From NCBI GenBank assembly GCA_963580285.1, contig OY757011.1:201455644-201519643 (forward strand): DNA of 64,000 nt. The letters run 5' to 3'. The notes under the pieces are model-generated. The model had not been told where the DNA came from, searched no databases, and saw nothing but the letters and a program-made list of their open reading frames with translations. Source of the DNA: Lucinisca nassula (lineage: Eukaryota; Mollusca; Bivalvia; Lucinida; Lucinidae). Shown here piece after piece: positions 40,421 through 51,504 of this stretch. Position numbers and translations under genes: made by a program. Within the stretch, counting starts at the first letter, position 1, and the number at the start of each line of letters is the position of its first letter.

Positions 40421-41091
40421 AGTTTTGAGTGAGGTTGCAATTAGTAAATAATATCTTTATATGTAACACCTCAGAAGGATCAGATTTATGAAAATTGTAT
40501 GAATTAATCAATTTTAACAATAATTGCTCATTTCAAATCCACGGATTCGGCACAGACTAATCCCTCATGGTAATTTAGTAAATGTTCAACGATAGAGTAT
40601 TTTCCCCTTCGTCAAACAAGTATTAACTTTTAAATAAAAAACCTGTTTCTCATAAATAAGGAACCGCGCTGTAAAATTTATTTTAAAGATGCAAACGTAC
40701 ACATTATTGTAAATATCCGAATTATTGAATAGCTGGATAAAATTTATCGCTGCTGGCTTGAATTTGGCCCCTGGAAAAGCGAATGCGATCTTCTCAAACG
40801 GACGCTTGTCATCGGAAAAAATACGGCAAATCCACGGACATTACCGAACGTTACCGTCACCTCAATGACTGGTACCCCGTCTAACCACAGCAGAATCGAA
40901 ACTGAATAATGCAAAATAGGACGTCCAAATGCCATATTTAAATACAAAGGTCTCAAATTAGAATGTGCATGTTGCATATTCGAATAAAGTAGAAAGATAT
41001 GGAAAGGTTCATAATGCAAAGTGCGGTTTCAACAATTCATATTGTAATTGCACATTGCATAATTGAGTTTTTACCTTAATACTGTTCCATA

Positions 41092-42980
41092 AAATGTTCC
41101 TTGAGTAAACTTCTCTTAGCCGTATGCTTTTATGTCAACCTGGGGGTCCCCTAGGTTGTACCGGGCCATGTCCCGCCCCCTCCACTTCATAAAATGCCTT
41201 ATCTCAGAAGCCTTACAGATCCCCACCCCTAAACCATATATATTCTTGTTCCTTATGATAAGATGCATTAAGTGACACCAACCTGGGCCCCCCCCCCCCC
41301 GGGATTTCCCGGGGACATGCCCCGACCCTTACACTTCATAAAAGGCCATTTATCTCAGAAACCTTTGAGATCCCCACCCCTAAACCATAAATATTCTTGT
41401 TCCTTATAATAAGACGCATTAAGTGACACCAACTTGTGGGTCCCCCGGAATGTGCCGGGGTCATACCCCACCCCCTCCACTTCATAAAATGCCATTTATC
41501 TCAGAAACCATTGAGATCCCCACCCCTAAACCATATATATTCTCATTCCTTATGATAAGTTGCATTCAGTGACAACAACTTGGGGGTCCCCCGGGATGTG
41601 CCGGGACCATGCCCAACCCCCTCCACTTCATAAAAGGCCAAATATTCCAGAAACCTTGCAGATCCCCACCCCTAAACCATATAGATTCTTGTTCCTTATG
41701 ATACGAGTAAGACACATTCAGTGACACCAACCTAGGGATCAACCAGGGTGCTCCCGGGCCATGCTTCACCCCTTGAATTCACAAAAGACCATATATCTGA
41801 GAAACTGTTCAGAGCTCCACCCCTAAACCATATATATTCTTGTTCTTTATGATAAGGCGCAATCAGTGACACCAGCATGCGGGTCCACCCCTTTACTTCA
41901 TAAACATCCATATATCTCAGAAACCATACAGATCCCCACTCCTAAACAATATATATTCTTGTTCCATATGATAAGATACATTAAGTGACACCAACCTGGG
42001 GGTCCCCCGGGATATGCCGGGGATATGCCCCGACCCCCCCCCACTTCACAAAATGCCATTTATCTCAGAAACCTTTGAGATCCCCACCCCTAAACCATAG
42101 ATATTCTCATTCCTTATGATAAGTTGCATTCAGTGACACCAAGTTTGGGGTCCCCTGGGATGTGCCGGGACCATGCCCAACCCCATCCACTTAGTAAAAG
42201 GCCATGTATTTCAGAAACCTTACAGATACCCACCCCTAAACCATATACATTCTTGTTCCTTATGATAAGACACATTCAGTGACACCAACCTAGGGTCACC
42301 TAGTGTGCGCCCGGGCCATGCTCCACCCCTTGACTTCACAAAAGACCATATATCTGAGAAACTGTTCGGGGCCCCACCCCTAAACCATATATATTCTCAT
42401 TCCTTTTGATAAGACGCAATCAGTAACACCAGCATGCGGGTCCCCCCGGGGTGCCACAGGCCATGCCCCACCCCTTTACTTCATTAAAATCCATATATCT
42501 CAGAAACCGTTCAGATCCCCACCCCTTAACCATATATATTCTTGTTCCTTATGATAAGACTCAACTTCATAATAGGCCATATATCTCAGAAACCATTCAA
42601 ATCCCCATCCTATAATCACATATATTTTTGTTCAGTGTGATTAGACACATTCAGTCACCCCCCATCTTTTGGGGTCCGCAGGGGCCATTTCTCTCCCTGC
42701 CACTTCATGAAAGTGCCTCATATCTCAGAAACCATTCAGATCCACACCACTTAACCGCATATACTCTTGGTCCTTATGATAAGACATATTCATTGCCAAC
42801 AATCTTGGGCTTTTCATGGATCTGCCATGCCCGATTCCCTCCATTGCTTAAAAGGCCTTACAACTCAGGAACCATACATATTCACACTGATAAACCATAT
42901 ATGTCTTTGTTCCTTTTGATAAGACGCATTTAGTGACACCAACCAGGGCTCCACTGGGTCCATGCCTCGATCTATCTACT
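41092..42980 (+). repeat. Satellite array, continuation of the split element (about 145-bp monomers)
   Basis: About twelve units with marks CCTAAACCATATATATTCTT, TTATGATAAGA, AGTGACACCAACCTGGG and TTCATAAAATGCCATTTATC then TCAGAAACC. They continue the array at 29040-29460 that was split by the 11.3-kb insertion. No gene. Confidence 0.75.
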
Positions 42981-43119
42981 TTATAAAACACATAATATTT
43001 CAGATACAGTCCACATGGGTGTTCATTCGGGTTTGGGGTTTGTTTGGGAGACTTTATAATTGGTATAACTAGAAAAAGTGTCCATAGGACACGGATGCCC
43101 CCGCCAAATGCCATCCATA

Positions 43120-45995
43120 AAAATATTACAAATGTACTTCAAATCAATCATAAAATATATGCATCAAGGGCAGATAATCCAAAAACCAAAAATACAAGAG
43201 TTGTCTTCCTTGTTCATGACACATCGTCTCAGTGTGATGAATGCACATGTGAAGTTTCATGAATATATTCCATACGGTTCAGGAGTTTTGGCCCGTACAG
43301 GGTTTACTATATGGTACTAAGTCCAGGGCAGATAATCCAAAAAAAATGAAAGAGTTGTCTTCCTTGTTCATGACACATCGTCTCAGTGTGATGAATGCAC
43401 CTGTGAAGTTTCATGAATGTATTCCATACGGTTTAGGATTTATGGCCCGGACACGGTTTACTATATGGTACTAAGTCAAGGGCAGATAATCCAAAAACCA
43501 AAAATGCAATATTTGTCTTCCTTATTCATGACACATCGTCTCAGTGTGATGAATGCACCTGTATAGTTTCATGAATATATTCCATACGGTTTAGGAGTTA
43601 TGGCCCGGACACGGTTTACTATATGGTACTAAGTCAAAGGCAGATAATCCAAAAACCAAAAATGCAATAGTTGTCTTCCTTGTTCATGACACATCATCTC
43701 AGTGTGATAAATGCACCTGTGAAGATTCATGTATATATTCCATACGGTTTAGGAGTAACGGCCCTGACACGGTTTACTATATGGTACTAAGTCAAGGGCA
43801 GATAATCCAAAAAACCAAAAATGCAAGAGTTGTCTGTCTTGTTCATGACACATCGTCTCAGTTTGATGAATGCATCTGTGAAGTTTCATAAATATATTCC
43901 ATACGGTTTAGGAGTTATGGCCCGGACACAGTTTACTATATGGTACTAAGTCAAGGGCAGATAATCCAAAAACCAAAAATGCAAGAGTTGCCTTCCTTGT
44001 TCATCACACATCGTCTCAGTGTGATGAATGCACCTGTGAAGTTTCAAGAATATATTCCATACGGTGTAGGAGTTATGGCCCGGACACGGTTTACTATATG
44101 GTACTGAGTCTAGGGCAGAGAATCCAAAAACAAAAAATGCAAGAGTTGTCTTTCTTGTTCATGACACATCGTCACAGTGCGATGAATGCACCTGTCAAGG
44201 GCAGAATGTCAAGGGCCGATAATCTAAAAACCAAAAATGCAAGAGTTGTCCTCCTTGTTCATGACACATCGTCTCAGTGTGATGAATGCACCTGCGAAGT
44301 TTCATGAATATATTCCATACGGTTTAGGAGTTATGGCCCGGACACGGTTTACTATATGGTACTAAGTCAAAGGCAGATAATCCAAAAATCAAAAATGCAA
44401 GAGTTGTCTTCCTTCTTCAAGACACATCGTCTCAGTGTGATGAATGCACCTGTGAAGTTTCATGAATATATTCCATACGGTTTAGGATATATGGCCCGGA
44501 TACGGTTTACTATATGGTACTAAGTCAAGGGCAGTTAATCCAAAAACCAAAAATGCAAGAGTTATCTTCCTTGTTCATTACACATCGTCTCAGTGTGATG
44601 AATGTAATCATACGGTTTAGGAGTTATGGCCCGGACATGGTTAACTATATGGTACTAAGTCAAGGGCAGATAATCCAAAAATCAAAAATGCAAGAGTTGT
44701 CTTCCTTGTTCATGACACATCGTCTCAGTGTGATGAATGCACCTGTGAAGTTTCATGAATATATTCCATACGGTTTAGGAGTTATGGCCCGGACACGGTT
44801 TACTATATGGTACTAAGTCAAGGGCAGATAATCCAAAAATCAAAAATGCAAGAGTTGTCTTCCTTCTTCAAGACACATCGTCTCAGTGTGATGAATGCAC
44901 CTGTGAAGTTTCATGAATATATTCCATACGGTTTAGGAGTTATGGCCCGGACACGGTTTACTATATGGTACTAAGTCAAGCGCAGATAATCCAAAAACCA
45001 AAAATGCAAGAGTTGTCTTTCTTGTTCAAGACACATCGTCACAGTGTGATGAATGCACCTGTGAAGTTTCATGAATATATTCCATGCGGTTTAGGAGTTA
45101 TGGCCCGGACACGGTTTACTATGTGGTACTAAGTCAAGGGCAGATAATCCAAAAACCAAAAATGCAAGAGTTATCTTCCTTGTTCATGACACATCGTCTC
45201 AGTGTGATGAATGCACCTATGAAGTTCCATGAATATATTCCATACGGTTTAGGTGTTATGGTCCGGACACGGTTTACCATATGCTACTAAGTCAAGGGCA
45301 GATAATCCAAAATTCAAAAACGCAAGGGTTGTCTTCCTTGTTCATTACACATCGTCTCAGTGTGATGAATGTACCTGTGAAGTTTCATGAATATATTTCA
45401 TACGGTTTAGGTGTTATGGCCCGGACACAGTTTACTATATGGTACTAAGTCAAGGGCAGATAATCCAAAAACCAAAAATACAAGAGTTGTCTTCCTTGTT
45501 CATGACATATCGTCTCAGTGTGATGAATGCACCTGTGAAGTTTCATGAATATATTCCATACGGTTTAGGAGTTATGGCCCGGACACGGTTTACTATATGG
45601 TACTAAGTCAAGGGCAGATAATCCAAAAACCAAAAATGCAAGAGTTGTCTTCCTTGTCCATGACACATCGTCACAGTGTGATGAATGCACCTGTGAAGTT
45701 TCATGAATATATTCCATGCGGTTTAGTTGTTATGGCCCGGACACGGTTTATTATATGGTACTAAGTCAAGGGCAAATAATCCAAATACCAAAAATGCAAG
45801 AGTTTTCTTTCTTGTCAATGACACATCGTCACAGTGTGATGAATGCACCTGTGAAGTTTCATGAATATATTCCGTACGGTTTAGGAGTTATGGCCCGGAC
45901 ACGATGTCGAGACGGACGGACGGACAAACGAACGGACGGACAGGGTAAAACTTAATGCCCTTCCGCTATTCTCCTAATAGGCGGGGGCATAATAA
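43120..45995 (+). repeat. 157-bp satellite array ending in ACGG microsatellite and hairpin
   Basis: About seventeen units of 157 bases (marks GTCAAGGGCAGATAATCC, TTGTTCATGACACATCGTCT, TGATGAATGCACCTGTGAAG and AGGAGTTATGGCCCGGACAC). One truncated unit lies near 44190. The array ends in GAGACGGACGGACGGACAAA and a hairpin GCCCTTCCGCTATT...AATAGGCGGGGGC. This is the pearl/CvA-type layout known from bivalves. Apparent reading frames of up to 100 codons reflect the repeat only. Confidence 0.75.
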
Positions 45996-46430
45996 AATCA
46001 TATCATGTTATAATACATGGCTGCCATTGGGCAGTGTCCACCTGAGCTCTGGTTATGAACTTTGGCTCTTTGGTTTGTTTGCTATGCCAAGTTATGAGTT
46101 TCCATTGTCCTATAATGGGGAAAATTGAAAAATGACATTAATGCCTTTCAAGATATTTTTTCACACTTTCATAGAAATGGGGTTCTAATAAAGTTCTTTT
46201 TGGCCTATTTGTTGCCACAGATGGGAAATTGTCAATTGTCATCTGTTGTCCTGCAACAACCCATTCAAGCGACATCGAATCTAAAGCTACGAGGCTGATT
46301 GGGTCCAAATTGTATCTGCAGCATCCTAGGGCACAGGGCTTCGATGGTTAATTAAAATACATTGCAGCCAATGGGCAATGACCCCCTGAGCGCTGGTGAG
46401 CATTGTGGCCCACGGGCCTCTTGTTTTTAT
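45996..46430 (+). repeat. End of the split satellite-bearing element
   Basis: One more monomer of the TTGCTATGCCAAGTTATGAG / CCTATAATGGGGAAAA type, a unit with CAAGCGACATCGAATC, then GAGCGCTGGTGAGCATTGTG and a closing hairpin GGCCCACGGGCC followed by TCTTGTTTTT. It appears to be the right end of the element that began near 28331. Confidence 0.55.
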
Positions 46431-46489
46431 TTCTGCTCTAAATTATAGATTGTGTGTACTCGATAGAACCGCCTCATCGAGTATCTAAT

Positions 46490-47820
46490 GTTTGTTTGTT
46501 TGTTTTGTTTGTTTGATTTGAGGTTTAACGTCCCCGTCAACACTGTAAAGGTCATTTTGGAGACGTTGCTTCCAATTTTGTGGGAGTTTTACCCGACATT
46601 GAGATGAAATGACATCTCAAGCCCTGTCGCCCAATGAAACCAATAGGGTTTATTAGCATGGGCGGTCCGACTCGCACCACGGTTCCTGGACAGGCTTAGA
46701 TCATCTAAGCGGTTTACCAGTACTAGTGTGCGGGTCGGATTCAGCTCTGCGTGGAAGCATCATGCAGCCCATATATTTCTTCAAGCCCCTATGGGCGGGG
46801 GCTTGAATATGTAATGTAATGTATGAGTTAAGTAGAGCGATTATTCTATCATGACCACCTAGAATTAAGACTAAATCTGCTGTCATGTCTATACATGCCA
46901 TCACGAAAACACACCTATATAATTCTGACCCCCTCAAACACACATTTATGTAGTAAAACTGGGTTTTACAGGGGTAAACCTTATTTTTCTTGTTTGTGCT
47001 CTAACATATAGATTGTGGGTACTCGTTAGAACCGCCTCGCCGAGGCGGTTCTAATGTGTACCCACAATCTATATTTTGAGAGAAATAAGAAAAAATCTCG
47101 AAATTTGTATCTGAAAATTTGCATTTTTAGGTGGTAAAATTTAGAATGTATTTGTATAGGCGTGTCTCCTATCTATGCCCACCTTTGGGACTGTTCAAAC
47201 ATGGTCTTAAAGATAACTTTCGAAAATTCTGAACGGTCGCAAAGGTTGTCTAAATATAGGCATTTTACTGTACACTTCATAGAGTTTAAAGCCATACATG
47301 TATGTGGCAATATCTTACATGTATGTGGAAATATCTTATCATTTCGTTTCGGTTGCACTTTTAAATAAATCCTTGTCCTGTTTTACTACCAGACTGACAG
47401 GAAGTTCAGATGACAAGCCAGACTACAATATGCTTTTCAGGTGTCAAATGGAATGCACTGCTATAGGCTAGCTTTTCATTCTGAGTGACTACCCTATTAA
47501 CTATTAAGACTAAAATGGATTCAGTGATTTCCGATCATTACGATAACACACCCGTGCGAATTTATGCATTTTTACACATCTCCAAAATTGCCATTTTTTC
47601 TGATGCAAATCCGTGATATTTTTCTTATAAATACTGTAAACATAGGTTGTGAGTACTCGTTAGAACCGCCTCAGTGAGGCGGTTCTAACGAGTACCCACA
47701 ACCTATGTCTTGGAACAAGAATAAGAAAAATAATGTATACCCCCATATACCCCAGTTTTCTCTATATAAAGTGGGGTATAGGGGGTCTTTAATTTACGGA
47801 CTTGTTCACGTGATGGAAAT
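46490..47820. repeat. GTTTAACGTC repeat followed by two GCCTC-hairpin repeats
   Basis: 46490-46805 is a GTTTAACGTC repeat. 46895-47165 (hairpin around GCCTCGCCGAGGC) and 47540-47820 (hairpin 47641-47707, arms CATAGGTTGTGAGTACTCG and inverse) are GCCTC-hairpin repeats of two subtypes, one with ATAGATTGTGG and one with CATAGGTTGTG at the hairpin base. 46430-46489 holds a fragment. No gene. Confidence 0.7.
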
Positions 47821-47829
47821 TTCCGAATT

Positions 47830-48005
47830 GATTGATCCGCTCTAGCAGTACATTGCTGAGTAAGAAATCACAGTTTGCAGTTTACAAGTAGAGTAGATCA
47901 AATCACGAGCACAAAACGCGAGTGATTTATCTACTTTCAACTGACCGACAAACTGTGACGTATTCCTCAACAGTGCACACACTAGAGCTGATCTCTTTCT
48001 CTTAA
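47830..48005. repeat. Fold-back repeat, copy 3
   Basis: TGATCCGCTCTAGCAGTAC...AAATCACAGTTTGCAG and the inverse GACAAACTGTGACG...CTAGAGCTGATC. It corresponds to the fold-back ends at 3560-3710 and 7795-7965. Bases 48006-48344 hold nothing recognisable. Confidence 0.65.
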
Positions 48006-48344
48006 CACACTAAAATCGTCAATGAGAATGTTGTTTTCTGCAGATTATTCCAATCTTTGGCCACTGATAGAAGAAATCCAGCCAAAACTGCGGTCTATAT
48101 GACATACACAGTCTAGCATATAACCCCACCAAACTGTACAATTTTTGTACAGCCACTCAGTTGCCTTATCTGTTATGATAATCATTTAACCAATTTCACT
48201 AACCCCAAAATATTTATTTTAACCAGCAGGATATCTGATCACATTTCTACTCTCTTTCTCTATTTTAAAGTTTTACAAAATACTGTATATACTGACCAGT
48301 GTTGGTTAGCAGTTGGATAGATTTGTTGTATTAGGAAAGGTGGA

Positions 48345-50765
48345 CAATTTTAGCGCCTCCGGGGGATCTTATAGTATAGGCAGTGGTCCGTTATCGTCTG
48401 CGTCCGCGTCTGAAACTACATGGCCAATTTAAACCAAATTGTGGAGCCTCTATGGGAAGGGGACACGAGTTTTTTTGTTCGTGAAGTCCGGGTCACATGA
48501 CCAATATGGCCGCCCATATGGGGAAAACCTTTAAAAATCTGCTTCTCAGGAACCGAATGGCCGATGACCTTGAAACTTGGTTTTCGGCATCGGGGACTCC
48601 GGCCCTTTCAAGTTTGTTCGAATGATGACCTTTGGTTTAGCTTGACCTGTTTTAAGGCCAGGTCAAATTTGGTCACTTAGACATTTGTATGGAAAAAAGT
48701 CAAAACAGTGGATTTTTTTATTGCACGGTAGCTTGTGGCATAAGACATGATATTTGCAATCACCTGAATCCCAAGTTTATCAATTCCAAAGTTCAAGGTC
48801 ATATATGGACCTTTGTCCTTGATGGCTCAGATTAAGTATTTTTTTTATTTTTCTTCGGTTGTTTGAAGTCAAATTAAATGAGGAGCGTCTATGAGAAGTG
48901 GGGAAAGAAAATGGGTTCGTAAATACTGATTCACATGAACAATATGGCCGCCATGCCCATATATGGTAAAAACCTTTAAACATCTTCTTCTCAGGAACCG
49001 AATGGCCGATGACCTTGAAACGTGGTATAGTATGCAGCATCGGGGAATCAAGCCCTACCGAGTTTGTTCAAATAAAGACCTTTGGTTGACATTGACCTGC
49101 TTTACGGCAAGGTCAAATTTGGTCACTTGGACATTTGTATGGAAAAAGGCTAAACAGTGGATTTTCTGATTGCATGGTATCAATTCCAAAGGTCGAGGTC
49201 ATTTACTGACCTTTGTCCTGGATGGCTCAGATTAGGTATTTTATCTTCTTCACTTAAACTGCTGGATTGATTGGAACCATATTATATGCGGAGCCTGTAT
49301 GGGAGGGGGGGGGGGGACGAAAATTTGTTCGCAAGTACTGGGTCACCTGACCAATATGGCCGCCATGCTAATATATGGTAAGAACCTTTAAAAATCTTCT
49401 TCTCAGGAACCGAACGGCCGATTACCTTGAAACTTGGTATGCAGTATCGGGGTCTCGGGTCCTACCAAGTTTGTTCAAATGATGACCTTTTGTTGGCCTT
49501 GACCTATTTTACGGCCAGGTCAAATTTGGTCACTTAGACATTTGTATGAAAAAAGGCAAAACAGTGGGTTTTCTTATTGCGTGTGGCATCAGAAATGATA
49601 TTTGCAATCAGCTGAATCCAAGTTTATCAATTCCAAAGGTCATTTGCTGATCTTTGTCCTGGATGGCTCAGATCTTCTTCTTTATTTAAACTGCTTGGTT
49701 GATTGAAACCAGATTACATGTTGCGCCTCTATGGGAAGGGGAGAACGAAAATTTGTTTATAAGGACAGAGGCACATGACCATTATGGCCGCCATGCCCAT
49801 ATATGGTAAAAACCTTTAAGATTCTTCTTCTCAGGAATCAAACGGCCTGTGACCTTGAAACTTGGTATGCAGCATCGGGCTCTCGGACCCTACCAAGTTT
49901 GTTCAAATTATGACCTTTGGTTGACCTTGACCTGTTTTACGTCTAGGTCAACTTTGGTCACTTAGACATTGGTATGGAAAAAAGCAGAACAGTAGATTTT
50001 TTTCCGATTGCATGGTAGCTTGTGGCATCAGAAATGATGTTTGCAATCTGCTAAATGTAAGTTATTTTATTCCAAAGGTCAAGGTCATTAACTGGCATTT
50101 GTCCTGGATGGCTTAGATTCAGTATTTTTTTTATCTTCTTCTCCACTTAAACTGCTGGGTTGATCCAAATCAAATTATATTTGGTGCCTCTATGGGAAGG
50201 GGGAACGAAAGTTGTTTCGTAAGAACTGGGTCACATGACTAATATGGCCACCATGCCCAATTATGTTAAAAAACATTAAAATAGTCTCCTCCAGAACCCA
50301 GTAATCAAGGACCTTCTGACTTGGTATATAGAATTAGGAACTTAGGTTCAACCAAATTTGTTCAGATTGTCCTTGACCTGTTTTGCGTCAAGGCCAAATT
50401 CGGTAATTGAGACATTTGTATGGTAAAAAGGCAAACATTAGATTTTCTGATTCTGTTGCAGCCTGTGGCATCAGAATTGATATTTGCAATCAGCTGAATA
50501 TATACCGTAAGTATATTAATTCCAAAGGTCAAGGTCATTGGCTGACCTAAAGCCCTGGATGACTTAGATGCAATAGTTTTATTTTCTTCTCCACTAAAAC
50601 TGTTAGGCTGATTGAAACCAAATTACATGAAGAGCGTCTACGGGATGAGGCAATGAAAAGTTTTTCAAGGGATTGTAGTCACATGACCAAGATGGGCGCC
50701 TTGCCCGCATATGGGAAAACCACATGACCTCTGGTGAGGGGTAGTGGCCCATGGGCCTCTGGTTT
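48345..50765 (+). repeat. Satellite-bearing Helitron-like element with about 430-bp units
   Basis: It begins AATTTTAGCGCCTCCGGGGG and GTCCGTTATCGTCTGCGTCC. Five units of about 410-460 bases follow (marks CTTCTCAGGAACCGAATGGC, GACCTTGACCTG, CAAATTTGGTCACTTAGACA and ATATGGCCGCCATGCCCATA). It closes with GGTGAGGGGTAGTGGCCCAT, hairpin GGCCCATGGGCC and TCTGGTTT. No gene. Confidence 0.65.
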
Positions 50766-51270
50766 GTTGTTGTTGTTGTTTAGCGTTTGCTTTAGGCATG
50801 GTACAATAAAGGAGTCTGACCGTTCATCCATCCTTATGTACATTCGTTTGTTTGTCCGTTTGTCAAGCCATCAACATTTTTCAATCCACCTTAGTGTTCA
50901 CCCTAATGGGCAAGTCCATTTCTCAAGAACTTTCAAGGTTTCATTATTAAATGATTCTTGGTACAAACTTGCATCTTAATGCAAGCATCCATATTTTACC
51001 TTGAACTTCATTTCATGGTTCATAATCCCCGCGCTTTTCGATGAAAAAAGTGGGGATCCTGTGATAACCCCGTCCGTCGACCGTCCGCCCGTACGTTCGT
51101 CTATAATGTGACACCATTCCTCCTAGTCCATTTAAGCTAGAATCTCAAACCTTTCACAGGCTGAGGACTGCATCAGCGTATTCAGAAATTTGATGTGGCC
51201 CTCAAGCATTGGGGTGGGGCTAAGTGGTCACAACTCTTCCCGAGGGGGTCAAAAGTGGTGGGGATGACGG
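50766..51270. other. Non-coding DNA with a further hairpin/GTCCGTC end
   Basis: 51028-51100 has AATCCCCGCGCTTTTCG with AAAAAGTGGGGATCC and CCCCGTCCGTCGACCGTCCG, the outline of another satellite-type element end without a large array. Nothing else is recognised. Confidence 0.45.
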
Positions 51271-51282
51271 TAATGAAGAGTA

Positions 51283-51504
51283 CAGTGAGTGAGTGAGTGA
51301 GTGAGTGAGTGAGTGAGTGAGTGAGTGAGTGAGTGAGTGAGTGAGTGAGTATTTTTCAGTTTTACGTATCACCAACAGCTAAGATCATACGGAGACGGGA
51401 CCTCGGTTTAAAGACTCATCCTAAATTCTGGAGAAGCCCTGGATTGATCATGCGACCCCTGGTTTACAAAGTAAGAGTACCATAACCACTACACCACACT
51501 CTTC
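51283..51504 (-). mobile_element. tRNA-derived SINE (second family) with long (TCAC)n tail
   Basis: On the minus strand the head has TGGTGTAGTGGTTATGG and the body GCATGATCAATCCAGGG, CTTCTCCAGAATTTAGG. The 3' tail is a 67-base TCAC run (GTGA on the plus strand, 51284-51350). TAATGAAGAGTA stands on both sides (51271-51282 and 51505-51516), so the microsatellite is part of the inserted SINE. Confidence 0.85.

Larger units (their letters stand above)
29818..41091. mobile_element. 11.3-kb insertion with 37-bp terminal inverted repeats and AAATGT duplication
   Basis: The left end TATGGAACAGTATTTAGG and the right end (inverse) TATGGAACAGTATTAAGG are inverted repeats for about 37 bases with one mismatch, then diverge. 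AAATGT stands just outside both ends (29812-29817 and 41092-41097). The flanks join into one uninterrupted satellite unit matching 28880-29080, an empty-site counterpart. The element's own remnants are probably about 29818-30280 and 40420-41091; no gene of its own is seen. The rest is later insertions, including a LINE and a satellite element. A 6-bp duplication with TIRs fits several DNA transposon classes; I cannot choose. Confidence 0.75.

Noticed and set aside
43120..45960. Repeated frames of 70-100 codons
   Set aside because: They follow the 157-bp monomer (period not divisible by three) and have no protein-like features.
25485..50765. Direct repeats as a CRISPR array
   Set aside because: Monomers are 145-460 bases with no short repeats and unique spacers; the sequence is eukaryotic satellite DNA.
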